Positions 1-6,373 of a stretch of 13,165 nucleotides of DNA are shown here, one piece after another. The notes beneath the pieces are model-generated. The model saw only the letters and a list, made by a program, of their open reading frames with translations, was not told the DNA's origin and did no database searches. Source of the DNA: JAISGQ01 sp045604155 (GTDB taxonomy: Bacteria; Bacillota; Clostridia; Oscillospirales; Acutalibacteraceae); the NCBI GenBank assembly GCA_045604155.1, contig JAZUNN010000062.1:1-13165 (forward strand). The letters run 5' to 3'. The translations under genes were made by a program, and so were the position numbers. Positions within the stretch are counted from its first letter, which is position 1. Each line of letters begins with the position of its first letter.

Positions 1-32
1 TCCTCGTTCAGGTGTACAATTTTCTCGGACAT
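1..32 (-). CDS. N-terminal fragment of an unidentified protein, cut by the window edge
   Basis: The minus strand reads ATG at 32-30, followed by ten codons translating as MSEKIVHLNE before the window ends. An AAAGGAG ribosome-binding site lies 8 bases upstream (41-47), and a good promoter precedes it, so this is a genuine gene start. The short V-x-H-L-[NT]-x-x pattern resembles the start of many thioredoxins, but ten residues are too few for a firm call. It is divergent from the YwaF-family gene at 256. Confidence 0.6.
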   Translation of the reverse strand, partial: MSEKIVHLNE

Positions 33-62
33 GGTTTGTGCTCCTTTCGAATGTTTGTGTAG

Positions 63-98
63 CAACTTCATTCTACCAGAGCCTGCAAACCATGTCTA
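63..98 (-). promoter_or_regulatory. Sigma-A promoter of the minus-strand gene at the left edge
   Basis: On the minus strand, TAGACA (98-93) and TAGAAT (75-70) are separated by 17 bases, and a TGn triplet directly before the -10 makes it an extended -10. Transcription would begin near 63, leaving a leader of about 30 bases that carries the AAAGGAG site. Confidence 0.6.
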
Positions 99-190
99 TT
101 TTTATACCTTTTTGAATTTGCGCAATTTATTGTACCTTATCACAGCTGTCGATACAAAATCACATATTTATTACAAAACCTTCACAATAG

Positions 191-219
191 TTGAATAGAA
201 TCCTCATGTATGTTAAAGT
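191..219 (+). promoter_or_regulatory. Promoter of the YwaF-family gene
   Basis: TTGAAT (191-196), a 17-base spacer and TAAAGT (214-219), with TGT just before the -10 (extended -10). The predicted transcription start near 226 lies only about 12 bases before the ATG at 238, which favours translation from the ATG at 256. Confidence 0.45.
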
Positions 220-255
220 TAATATAACAAATTACATATGGAATGGGGAAAAGAT

Positions 256-1020
256 ATGAAAGAATTTCTGAAGTATTTCTTCGGCAAAGGCGATGAAGTG
301 GAGTTTACAAACTTTACTTTCCTGCATTTGGCGCCGATTCTTGTGATGATAGGAATAATTATACTGATCTATCTGTTCAGAAACAAACTTCGTGACAGCA
401 AATGCGACAAGGGAATACGTTACTTTATGGCCTTTGCCATGATAATTGCGGAAATGTCCTACTTCTGGAGATTTATTGCGATTCCCTCACTGAATCCCAA
501 CCCTGTCGACCATCTGCCGATTACAGTGTGCGGCTGGGCGGTAATATTCTGCAGCTACATGGTAATAGGAAAATCCCAGACTCTCTTTGATATCTCCTAT
601 TTCTGGCTCTTTTCGGGAACTCTGTTTGCACTGCTGACTCCTACGGTCATCACCTACACAGGCCCCACAAGATTCCGTTACTATCAGTTCTGGACCGAGC
701 ATACACTTGGTTACATTGCAATTTTCTACATGATCTTTGTCTTTGGCATGAGACCGACTATAAAGTCTGCTGTCAAGTCCTACATCGCACTGGCAATACT
801 TGCTGTCATTGCATACTGGGCAAACAGCATTATCGGACCGGGTGCAAACTATCTGTTCATGGCAAAGCCCGAGGACACACCCTCTGTTCTCGATATACTG
901 CCTCCGAATCATGGGCTGAGAATCGTTATCATGGCTGCAGTTATCACCCTGATGTTTGCCCTTGCATACCTGCCCTGGTATATAAAGGACAGACGTGCAA
1001 AGAAAAGAGCCGAGGCATAA
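256..1020 (+). CDS. YwaF / TMEM164-family (TIGR02206) integral membrane protein
   Basis: This is a seven-helix membrane protein of 254 residues if started at 256, with helices near 25-41, 56-73, 88-104, 113-131, 147-164, 173-193 and 221-241. The pattern LPITVC (87-92), an FWxEH stretch with His149, and a GANYLFMAKP segment (196-205) before the last helix match the bacterial YwaF family related to eukaryotic TMEM164. TMEM164 was reported to act as a phospholipid acyltransferase that needs a conserved cysteine. Whether Cys92 and His149 play that role here is inference, and no bacterial substrate is known to me. The ATG at 238 has no Shine-Dalgarno and sits very near the predicted transcription start. 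The ATG at 256 has GGGGAA 5 bases upstream, so I prefer it. The gene stands alone, followed by a hairpin. Confidence 0.8.
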   Translation: MKEFLKYFFGKGDEVEFTNFTFLHLAPILVMIGIIILIYLFRNKLRDSKCDKGIRYFMAFAMIIAEMSYFWRFIAIPSLNPNPVDHLPITVCGWAVIFCSYMVIGKSQTLFDISYFWLFSGTLFALLTPTVITYTGPTRFRYYQFWTEHTLGYIAIFYMIFVFGMRPTIKSAVKSYIALAILAVIAYWANSIIGPGANYLFMAKPEDTPSVLDILPPNHGLRIVIMAAVITLMFALAYLPWYIKDRRAKKRAEA

Positions 1021-1031
1021 AAACAGACAGA

Positions 1032-1060
1032 CGCTGTACATAATCTGTACAGCGGCTTAT
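1032..1060 (+). terminator. Hairpin after the YwaF-family gene, probable terminator
   Basis: A perfect 9-bp stem, CGCTGTACA (1032-1040) with TGTACAGCG (1046-1054), encloses a 5-base loop just after the stop codon. The downstream stretch GCTTATATTAT is T-rich but lacks a clean U-run, so termination may be partial. Confidence 0.55.
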
Positions 1061-1103
1061 ATTATGAAAATTACATGAGAATGAAGGTTTTATTTTTATA
1101 TGA

Positions 1104-1132
1104 TTGAAGTTTTAATAAATATGTGATAAAAT
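1104..1132 (+). promoter_or_regulatory. Strong promoter of the 58-residue small gene
   Basis: TTGAAG (1104-1109), a 17-base spacer and TAAAAT (1127-1132), preceded by TGA (1124-1126) as an extended -10. Transcription should start near 1139, giving a leader of about 65 bases with a small GAGCA/TGCTC hairpin at about 1164-1176. Confidence 0.7.
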
Positions 1133-1203
1133 ACATACCGAAGAAAAGAGAAATTTTCCGGGGAGCATAATGCTCTGAAACTAAAAATAAGGAGAGATTT
1201 TTC

Positions 1204-1380
1204 ATGGCAGACAATCTTAAGGATAGCTGGAAGGAAACAGGTAAAGGCCTTGGCCATGCATTTCGTGACCTTGGAAAGACCCTCATAAAGACCGGTGCAA
1301 AAGCAGTAAATAAGGTCGATGACTGGGCAAACGGTGACGAAAACAAGGAAAAGGAAAACAAAGAGGAACAGCCCGAATAA
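1204..1380 (+). CDS. 58-residue charged small protein of unknown function
   Basis: The open frame from ATG 1204 to TAA 1378-1380 encodes 58 residues. AAGGAGAG (1189-1196) sits 7 bases before the ATG, an extended -10 promoter lies upstream, and a long intrinsic terminator follows directly, so it is a complete small transcription unit. The protein has no membrane segment or signal peptide. Residues 5-42 could form an amphipathic helical region with a core GKGLGHAFRDLGKTL (13-27) and a conserved-looking VDDWAN (38-43). The last 15 residues are almost all Glu, Lys, Asn and Asp. I have the impression that similar small proteins occur in other Ruminococcaceae, without assigned function. The Gly-rich amphipathic stretch would fit a membrane-surface or protein-binding role, but that is a guess. 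Confidence 0.8.
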   Translation: MADNLKDSWKETGKGLGHAFRDLGKTLIKTGAKAVNKVDDWANGDENKEKENKEEQPE

Positions 1381-1384
1381 AGAG

Positions 1385-1422
1385 AAAAACACAGTATCCG
1401 AAGTATCGGATACTGTGTTTTT
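1385..1422. terminator. Bidirectional intrinsic terminator between convergent genes
   Basis: A perfect 17-bp inverted repeat (1385-1401 with 1406-1422) has a 4-base AGTA loop. The arm begins with AAAAA and ends with TTTTT, so either strand shows a hairpin followed by a U-run. It lies between the plus-strand small gene and the minus-strand DUF3267 gene and can serve both. Confidence 0.9.
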
Positions 1423-1465
1423 ATATACACAAAGAAATATATATTATATATATTACATATAGTAA

Positions 1466-2056
1466 TCAACTTTCCTTGCTTTCTGAGGAATAAACCGTCA
1501 TGCTGACGCCGGTGTCACAGACGAGAATATCCTTCGGAAGTCCGAGAAATTTAAAAGTAACATAGAGGTCACCTGCAGCACCGCTGATATTTGAAATCTG
1601 AATGAAATAGACCACCCAGAAAAATTCAACAGGTACAATAAAATTGAGCACTGCAAGAACAATTCCCCAAACAACTATGGGAGCAAGAGCGATGACAATA
1701 TAAGGCGCCTTTCCAAAATAATCATCACTGCCTGCATAGGCGTATATACCGGTAAAGCCGTATTTTACTTTTCTTGCACCGAACATTTTCATGGCTATGC
1801 CGTGGACAGCTTCATGAAGGATGATATATGCAACCATACCCACAAGCAGAGCTGCAAAGCGGATAAGATATGGGACAAAGCCATCAGACATATTGAAAAG
1901 GGTGGTGATGGGAATATAGAAATGCATTCCGATTCCCATTGCAAGACCGATAACTAAGGCAGCAATATTGATAATTGTTGCCTGCTTTTTGTTTTTCTGA
2001 AGATCGACGGTCAGGATTTCGCTGTAGCCCGAGGGCAGTTCATGCTGTGCTTTCAT
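1466..2056 (-). CDS. DUF3267 family putative membrane zinc metalloprotease
   Basis: The protein has 196 residues from the ATG at 2056-2054, which has AGGAG (2070-2066) 9 bases upstream. A longer frame from TTG at 2086 is open, but that codon lies at the predicted transcription start. Hydrophobic segments near 28-48 and 61-80 lead into a zinc-binding HEAVH motif (His81, Glu82, His85). Later helices lie near 117-140 and 144-160, with a NISGAAGD stretch (156-163) whose Asp163 is a plausible third zinc ligand. The tail DTGVSMTVY is typical of DUF3267 proteins. The architecture resembles site-2-protease or SpoIVFB-like enzymes, which cleave substrates within the membrane, but no substrate is known. 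It is a single gene, divergent from the PAP2 phosphatase. Confidence 0.85.
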   Translation of the reverse strand: MKAQHELPSGYSEILTVDLQKNKKQATIINIAALVIGLAMGIGMHFYIPITTLFNMSDGFVPYLIRFAALLVGMVAYIILHEAVHGIAMKMFGARKVKYGFTGIYAYAGSDDYFGKAPYIVIALAPIVVWGIVLAVLNFIVPVEFFWVVYFIQISNISGAAGDLYVTFKFLGLPKDILVCDTGVSMTVYSSESKES

Positions 2057-2090
2057 ATCCAATAACTCCTTTTTAATCAAAATCAAAATA

Positions 2091-2120
2091 ATTGTAGCAG
2101 GGCATATTACATATAGTCAA
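2091..2120 (-). promoter_or_regulatory. Promoter of the DUF3267 gene
   Basis: On the minus strand, TTGACT (2120-2115), an 18-base spacer and TACAAT (2096-2091), with TGC before the -10. The predicted start near 2084 gives a 28-base leader and excludes the upstream TTG codon. Confidence 0.7.
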
Positions 2121-2146
2121 TATTTTTCAGAAAACTTTGATATGCA

Positions 2147-2176
2147 TGGTGAAAAATAAAATATATGTGCTATAAT
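2147..2176 (+). promoter_or_regulatory. Extended -10 promoter of the PAP2 phosphatase gene
   Basis: A perfect TATAAT (2171-2176) is preceded by TGC (2168-2170). The -35 is weak (TGGTGA, 2147-2152, 18-base spacer), as expected of an extended -10 promoter. It lies back to back with the DUF3267 promoter. Confidence 0.65.
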
Positions 2177-2204
2177 AACAAAAAATACAAACGGAGGTAA
2201 AACA

Positions 2205-3164
2205 ATGGAATTTTTACACGCTCTGGCAGAGATAAGAAATCCTTTTCTTGACAACCTGTTTCTGATACTTACAAAGCTGGGAGAAGAGGTTGTTCTTTTC
2301 CTCGTTCTGTGCATCATTTACTGGTGCATCAACAAGAACACAGCCTATCGAATGGGTCTTGTGTTCGTGCTTTCGTCCACCATAGTTCAGGGACTGAAGA
2401 TTACCTGCAGAGTGCCCCGTCCGTGGGTCATCGACCCGAGCTTTGAGCCCGTAGGAGGTTCAAAAGGTGCTGCAACCAGCTATTCATTCCCCAGCGGACA
2501 TACTCAGGGAGCATTTGCACTCTGGGGAAGCCTTGCCACATCGGTGAAAAATGCATGGCTGAAGGTGCTGTTTGTGATGCTTGCCGTCACAGTCGGTTTT
2601 TCGAGAATGTACCTCGGAGTTCACACTCCCGCAGACGTTATCGTCGGTGCACTTTCCACCATCGCCTGCATTGCAGTGATTGTTCTCTGCGTAAAGCTTG
2701 AGAAGCAGAGCGTGGTACATGATGCGGTTGTTTCCGCTGTTTTTGCTGTGATTTCCGCAGGACTTATCATCTACAGCCTTGTTCTCCACAGCAAGGGTCT
2801 TATCGATATGGAAAGCGTAATTGACTGCTGCAAGTCAGGCGGAGTCAGCATGGGCTTTGCCATCGGCTTCTTTATCGAGCGCAGATTCATCCGTTTTGAG
2901 CCCAAGGCAGGCAAATGGTACATCCACCTTATAAAGATTGTTGTAGGTCTTGGCGTGCTGGTCGGCATAAAGTCAGGCTTCAAGCCTCTGCTTCATGCCA
3001 TTATGCCCGAGGCTGTGGCAGATGCAGTGCGTTACTGCATAATCATTCTCTGGGCAACCGTCTTCTGGCCTCTTATCTTCAAATGCTTTGCAAGGACTCC
3101 TGCCGCAAAGGCTCCCGTGCTTGCAGCAGAAGAAGTAACAATAGAAGAAACTATAACTGAATAA
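2205..3164 (+). CDS. PAP2-superfamily membrane phosphatase
   Basis: This is a 319-residue protein with the full three-part PAP2 signature: KxxxxxxRP (Lys65, Arg72, Pro73), PSGH (96-99) and SRxxxxxHxxxD (Ser133, Arg134, His140, Asp144). His140 is the expected nucleophile, with His99 as acid/base. Helices surround the active site (about 27-43, 50-64, 100-116, 120-134, 145-164). The C-terminal half adds further helices (about 173-194, 211-224, 243-257, 277-297), making the protein longer than minimal PAP2 enzymes of about 200 residues. Family members dephosphorylate lipid phosphates such as undecaprenyl pyrophosphate, phosphatidate or phosphatidylglycerol phosphate; the substrate here cannot be read from sequence. 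The start is set by GGAGGT (2193-2198) 6 bases upstream. The acidic tail rich in Glu and Ala is presumably cytoplasmic or disordered. Confidence 0.92.
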   Translation: MEFLHALAEIRNPFLDNLFLILTKLGEEVVLFLVLCIIYWCINKNTAYRMGLVFVLSSTIVQGLKITCRVPRPWVIDPSFEPVGGSKGAATSYSFPSGHTQGAFALWGSLATSVKNAWLKVLFVMLAVTVGFSRMYLGVHTPADVIVGALSTIACIAVIVLCVKLEKQSVVHDAVVSAVFAVISAGLIIYSLVLHSKGLIDMESVIDCCKSGGVSMGFAIGFFIERRFIRFEPKAGKWYIHLIKIVVGLGVLVGIKSGFKPLLHAIMPEAVADAVRYCIIILWATVFWPLIFKCFARTPAAKAPVLAAEEVTIEETITE

Positions 3165-3257
3165 TAGTTATATCTCACAAATTTGAATGGTTAAATCTGT
3201 TCCTTTTATACCATGTTTAGAAGTTTGTCCAAACTGTGTCAAACTTAATTAAAACAC

Positions 3258-3286
3258 TTGAAAAAAATCCGATCATCATATAAAAT
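3258..3286 (+). promoter_or_regulatory. Promoter of gap
   Basis: TTGAAA (3258-3263), a 17-base spacer and TAAAAT (3281-3286). Transcription would start near 3293, giving a 36-base AT-rich leader that ends in GGAGGT. No clear operator is visible in 3165-3257. Confidence 0.65.
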
Positions 3287-3328
3287 TGTATTCGGTAAAA
3301 ACAAATTTTAATAACGGAGGTTATTATA

Positions 3329-4339
3329 ATGTCAGTAAGAGTTGCAATCAATGGCTTTGGCCGCATCGGCCGTCTCGCATTCCGTCAGATGTTCAGAGCA
3401 GAGGGTTATGAAATCGTTGCTATCAACGACCTCACCAGCCCCAAGATGCTCGCACACCTTCTCAAGTACGACACCGCTCAGGGCCCCTATGCACTTCCCG
3501 TTGAGAGCGATGACACTTCCATCACTGTTGATGGCACCAAGATTGAGATCCTCGCTGAGAAGGATCCCGCAAACCTTCCCTGGAAGGAAATCGGCGTAGA
3601 CGTAGTTCTCGAGTGCACCGGTTTCTTCGCATCCAAGGCAAAGAGCCAGGCTCACATCGATGCAGGTGCTAAGAAGGTTGTTATCTCTGCTCCCGCAGGC
3701 AACGATCTCCCCACTGTTGTTTTCGGCGTAAACCAGGACATCCTCAACGCTGATGACACCATCATCTCTCCTGCTTCCTGCACCACCAACTGCCTCGCTG
3801 CCATGGCTAAGGCTCTTAACGATTACGCTCCCATCCAGAGCGGTATCATGACCACTGTTCATGCATACACCGGCGACCAGATGATCCTCGATGGTCCTCA
3901 CCGTAAGGGCGACCTTCGTCGTGCACGTGCTGGCGCTTGCAATATCGTTCCCAACTCCACCGGTGCTGCTAAGGCAATCGGTCTCGTAATCCCCGAGCTC
4001 AACGGCAAGCTCATCGGTTCCGCACAGAGAGTTCCCACTCCCACCGGTTCCACCACCATCCTCGTTGCAGTTGTCAAGGGTGCAAACGTTACTGTTGACG
4101 GCATCAACGCTGCTATGAAGGCTCAGGCTTCCGCTTCCTTCGGCTACAACACCGACGAGATCGTTTCTTCCGACATCATCGGCTCCACCTTCGGTTCCAT
4201 CTTCGATGCTACCCAGACCATGGTTGCTAAGATCGACGAGGAGACCTATCAGGTACAGGTTGTTGCATGGTATGACAACGAGAACTCCTACACCAGCCAG
4301 ATGGTTCGTACCATCAAGTACTTCGCAGAGCTTGCTTAA
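3329..4339 (+). CDS. gap: Glyceraldehyde-3-phosphate dehydrogenase, type I
   Basis: This 336-residue protein of normal length catalyses NAD-dependent oxidation and phosphorylation of glyceraldehyde 3-phosphate to 1,3-bisphosphoglycerate in cytoplasmic glycolysis. The Rossmann motif NGFGRIGR (8-15), Asp34 at the end of the second strand (typical of NAD use), catalytic Cys151 in ASCTTNC (149-155), and His178 in TTVHAYTGDQ are all present. WYDNENSY near the C-terminus completes the nicotinamide site. GGAGGT (3316-3321) lies 7 bases before the ATG. Codon use is strongly biased (CTC, GTT, GCT, CCC), as expected of a very highly expressed gene. It stands alone with its own promoter and a strong terminator, not in a cluster with pgk or tpiA. 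Confidence 0.99.
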   Translation: MSVRVAINGFGRIGRLAFRQMFRAEGYEIVAINDLTSPKMLAHLLKYDTAQGPYALPVESDDTSITVDGTKIEILAEKDPANLPWKEIGVDVVLECTGFFASKAKSQAHIDAGAKKVVISAPAGNDLPTVVFGVNQDILNADDTIISPASCTTNCLAAMAKALNDYAPIQSGIMTTVHAYTGDQMILDGPHRKGDLRRARAGACNIVPNSTGAAKAIGLVIPELNGKLIGSAQRVPTPTGSTTILVAVVKGANVTVDGINAAMKAQASASFGYNTDEIVSSDIIGSTFGSIFDATQTMVAKIDEETYQVQVVAWYDNENSYTSQMVRTIKYFAELA

Positions 4340-4373
4340 TTCTTAAGCTGCATAACTTAAGCTGTATAAGCTG
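4334..4373 (+). repeat. 14-base tandem repeat and dyads after gap
   Basis: CTTAAGCTGCATAA (4342-4355) is repeated with one change as CTTAAGCTGTATAA (4356-4369), then a partial GCTG copy (4370-4373). GCTTAA-TTC-TTAAGC (4334-4348) forms a small dyad across the gap stop codon, and GCTTT-GCAA-AAAGC follows at 4377-4390. The true terminator is about 80 bases further on, so this segment forms the 3' untranslated region of gap. Confidence 0.7.
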
Positions 4374-4452
4374 AAAGCTTTGCAAAAAGCAAAATAATCC
4401 AAGCGCACTAATATTTAGCAATTTACATTCTTTATATTTACCCGCTTTGATG

Positions 4453-4487
4453 AAATCCCCCGAGGTTCTCGCCCTCGGGGGATTTTT
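4453..4487 (+). terminator. Strong intrinsic terminator of gap
   Basis: A 13-bp stem (4453-4465 with 4473-4485) containing CCCCCGAGG paired to CCTCGGGGG has a 7-base loop, and its T-run is TTTTT at 4483-4487. It lies about 115 bases after the gap stop codon. Confidence 0.93.
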
Positions 4488-4688
4488 GCGTGTGTGAATG
4501 TTTTGAAATTTATTTTATATAGGACGATAAGACCGTAAACGGTCTTGGCGTGCTCCTGCTGTTTTTCGTTGCCTGATTTATGACAATACGGGCGGCAAAT
4601 CTACATCAGAAAATTCACATAAACACATATCCTTGTTAATATTATAAGTGTAAAATCAGGATATCATAAAAGAAAGGAAACAAAGGAT
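4488..4688. other. Intergenic stretch with one perfect dyad and a weak promoter
   Basis: There is no credible gene between the gap terminator and the ATG at 4689. A perfect dyad AAGACCGT-AA-ACGGTCTT occupies 4529-4546. It has no following U-run, so it is not a terminator, and it could be an operator or a decayed element. TTCACA (4614-4619), a 17-base spacer and TAATAT (4637-4642) is a possible promoter for the next gene. Confidence 0.4.
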
Positions 4689-5414
4689 ATGGATAAAATC
4701 TCTGAGATAACCAAAGAGCAGCTTAAAAGCAAAGCGGCATGGATTGCGGCTATTGCGCTGATTCCGGCAACAATTTTTATTGGGTATATATATTTCATTG
4801 TTTCGTCTGTATACTTTTATTTCGGAGAAGGTTTTGATGCCATCGGCATAGGCGCATTTGCGGCAATGACATTGTTTTTTGCAGGTGTATGCCTCGATAT
4901 GACGGCACACATAATCTGCTGCTGCAAGGGCAGCAGAGCAGGTGCAATAATGCGAGCGGGTGCAGTTCTGATCGAATTGGCAGGAGTGATGTTGTTTACA
5001 CTGTGTCTTGCGGTGGAAGCTTCAGCTTTTATAAACTGGAGAAATCCGCTGGCGCTGGCAGACGCACTGATTTCACGTGCACCCACCGGGTTGTTCCTTC
5101 TCTCTGTAATTATATGGAAAGCAATCGAGGCAGCGACTATGATAAAGTACGCAAGGTGTCTTTCAGGAAAAGACTGCAGAAAAAAAGTCGGATCATTCGG
5201 TGTTGCTGCAGTTATTGCAGGTGTGTTTTTCTGCGGATTCCTGTTTTTGATAAATCTGTCGATTAACGGGGCAATATATTCAAAATCAGATGGTCCGCTG
5301 CTTGGCATCAGTACCCTGATGCTGATGGGTTTTGCTGCAATAACTGTCTATATTTTTGCTCTTGCAGTTCACTCTTTCAAAATGAGAAAAAGGGTAAACA
5401 GCTATATTGAATAA
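4689..5414 (+). CDS. Six-helix integral membrane protein, function unknown
   Basis: I do not recognise a named family. The 241-residue protein has no catalytic motif that I can see. Six hydrophobic segments lie near 18-44, 51-77, 91-113, 132-152, 168-190 and 205-228. Between helices two and three is a cluster CCCKGSRAG (77-85), and basic loops occur at 153-166 (KYARCLSGKDCRKK) and at the C-terminus (KMRKRVNSYIE). The positive-inside rule therefore places these loops and the C-terminus in the cytoplasm. AAAGGA (4673-4678) sits 10 bases before the ATG. Codon use is unbiased, unlike its neighbour gap. The gene is single, with its own terminator. A small transporter-like, sensor or permease-subunit role is possible but unsupported. 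Confidence 0.75.
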   Translation: MDKISEITKEQLKSKAAWIAAIALIPATIFIGYIYFIVSSVYFYFGEGFDAIGIGAFAAMTLFFAGVCLDMTAHIICCCKGSRAGAIMRAGAVLIELAGVMLFTLCLAVEASAFINWRNPLALADALISRAPTGLFLLSVIIWKAIEAATMIKYARCLSGKDCRKKVGSFGVAAVIAGVFFCGFLFLINLSINGAIYSKSDGPLLGISTLMLMGFAAITVYIFALAVHSFKMRKRVNSYIE

Positions 5415-5417
5415 CAT

Positions 5418-5449
5418 AAAAGACGGTGCGGTTTTCCGCACCGCCTTTT
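5418..5449 (+). terminator. Intrinsic terminator of the six-helix membrane protein gene
   Basis: CGGTGCGG (5424-5431) and CCGCACCG (5436-5443) form an 8-bp stem with a TTTT loop, extended by AAAAG pairing with CTTTT across one mismatch. The T-run is at 5446-5449. Confidence 0.88.
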
Positions 5450-5512
5450 ATTATTGTACTTACGAAAATTTTTTACCTCCCGACTGAAAAGCAATGAGTC
5501 GATACCTATTAA

Positions 5513-5663
5513 CGGTGCGTCGGAAACCGCCGCACCCTACAAACAGCGAGGGTATGACCAATCGTAGGGTATGGCGCTTGCGACATACCGCAAAATACAA
5601 GCAAGCCTCGTAGAGGAGGGGATTCCCCTCCCGTTGACGGATTCGGCAATCTCTGTGTCCCTA
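5513..5663. repeat. Palindrome-rich intergenic element, probable interspersed repeat
   Basis: Within 150 bases are several inverted repeats: GGTGCGtCGG/CCGcCGCACC (5514-5536, 3-base loop), ACCCTAC/GTAGGGT (5534-5540 and 5564-5570), GGTATG/CATACC (5568-5589) and GGAGGGG/CCCCTCC (5615-5631, 3-base loop). A final CCCTAC (5658-5663) can also pair with GTAGGG at 5564-5569. No open frame of note is present. Dense, G+C-rich palindromes in otherwise AT-rich intergenic DNA are typical of non-autonomous repeats in Clostridia, but copy number elsewhere cannot be seen here. Confidence 0.55.
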
Positions 5664-5664
5664 C

Positions 5665-5693
5665 TTGCAAAAGAATCTTCAGAATGATATACT
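5665..5693 (+). promoter_or_regulatory. Promoter of the HAD phosphatase / hydrolase unit
   Basis: TTGCAA (5665-5670), a 17-base spacer and TATACT (5688-5693), with TGA just before it as an extended -10. Transcription starts near 5700. The TTG that would extend the coding frame upstream is itself the -35 box. Confidence 0.75.
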
Positions 5694-5721
5694 GTCACAA
5701 AAGAAAAGGGGAGGAATATTC

Positions 5722-6372
5722 ATGAGCCGAAAATACTGCTTCTTTGACCTTGACGGAACGCTTACCGACTCTGCACCGGGAATAATGAGATGCTTCAGAA
5801 TCGCCCTCGATAAGTTTGGATTATCCGAGCCTGATGACGAAAAACTGCGTTTCATAATAGGTCCGCCTCTTTCCTACAGCTTCTCCATGGGCTTCGGACT
5901 TTCCGAAGAAGACACCGTGGAGGCTATAAAAGCATACAGAGCAGAATACTCCGTAAAGGGCTACATGGAATGCACCGTCTACGACGGGATTCGGGAAACC
6001 CTTCAGAAGCTCACCGAAAAGGGTGTTGTCTGTGCGCTGGTGACCTCAAAGCCTGCAATGTACGCACCGAAGGTCATAGCCTACCACGGACTTGATAAGT
6101 TTTTCTCCTGCGTCAGCGCACCTTTGAAGGACGAAGCTGACCCGGGCAAGGCAAAGCTCATTGAAAGAGCGAAGAAAATGCTGGAAGTTGAGAATGATGC
6201 ACACATATATATGATAGGTGACAGAAAATATGACATGGAAGGCGCTGTCACGGCAGGAGTCAGCGGCATCGGTGCACTCTGGGGCTTTGGCGACAGAGTG
6301 GAGCTCAATGAGGCTGGTGCCGATTTCATAGCGGAAAATCCCCTTGAAATACTCAGAATTACGGAGGTATGA
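5722..6372 (+). CDS. HAD-superfamily hydrolase, phosphoglycolate phosphatase-like
   Basis: The 216-residue protein starts at ATG 5722, with GGAGG (5710-5714) 7 bases upstream. All HAD motifs are present. Motif I is FDLDGTLTDS, with nucleophile Asp9 and acid/base Asp11. Motif II is Thr108 or Ser109 in ALVTSKP, motif III is Lys143, and motif IV is GDRKYD with Asp167 and Asp171. The helical cap lies between residues 17 and about 85 (type C1), which with the length places it in the Gph/PpaX/YjjG group. Such enzymes remove phosphate from phosphoglycolate, pyrophosphate or nucleotides; the substrate is not determined. Its stop codon is one base before the ATG of the next gene, so the two are co-transcribed and probably translationally coupled. 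Confidence 0.9.
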   Translation: MSRKYCFFDLDGTLTDSAPGIMRCFRIALDKFGLSEPDDEKLRFIIGPPLSYSFSMGFGLSEEDTVEAIKAYRAEYSVKGYMECTVYDGIRETLQKLTEKGVVCALVTSKPAMYAPKVIAYHGLDKFFSCVSAPLKDEADPGKAKLIERAKKMLEVENDAHIYMIGDRKYDMEGAVTAGVSGIGALWGFGDRVELNEAGADFIAENPLEILRITEV

Positions 6373-6373
6373 C

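Noticed and set aside
3146..3172. TATAACT/AGTTATA dyad at the PAP2 gene stop codon as a terminator
   Set aside because: The stem is entirely A/T except for one pair and no U-run follows, so termination is not supported.
3332..3901. 189-residue minus-strand frame opposite gap
   Set aside because: Antisense shadow of a codon-biased gene, without a start site or homology.
4529..4546. Perfect dyad as a second gap terminator
   Set aside because: It is followed by GGCGTGCTCC on the plus strand, not a U-run, and the strong terminator at 4453-4487 already lies upstream.
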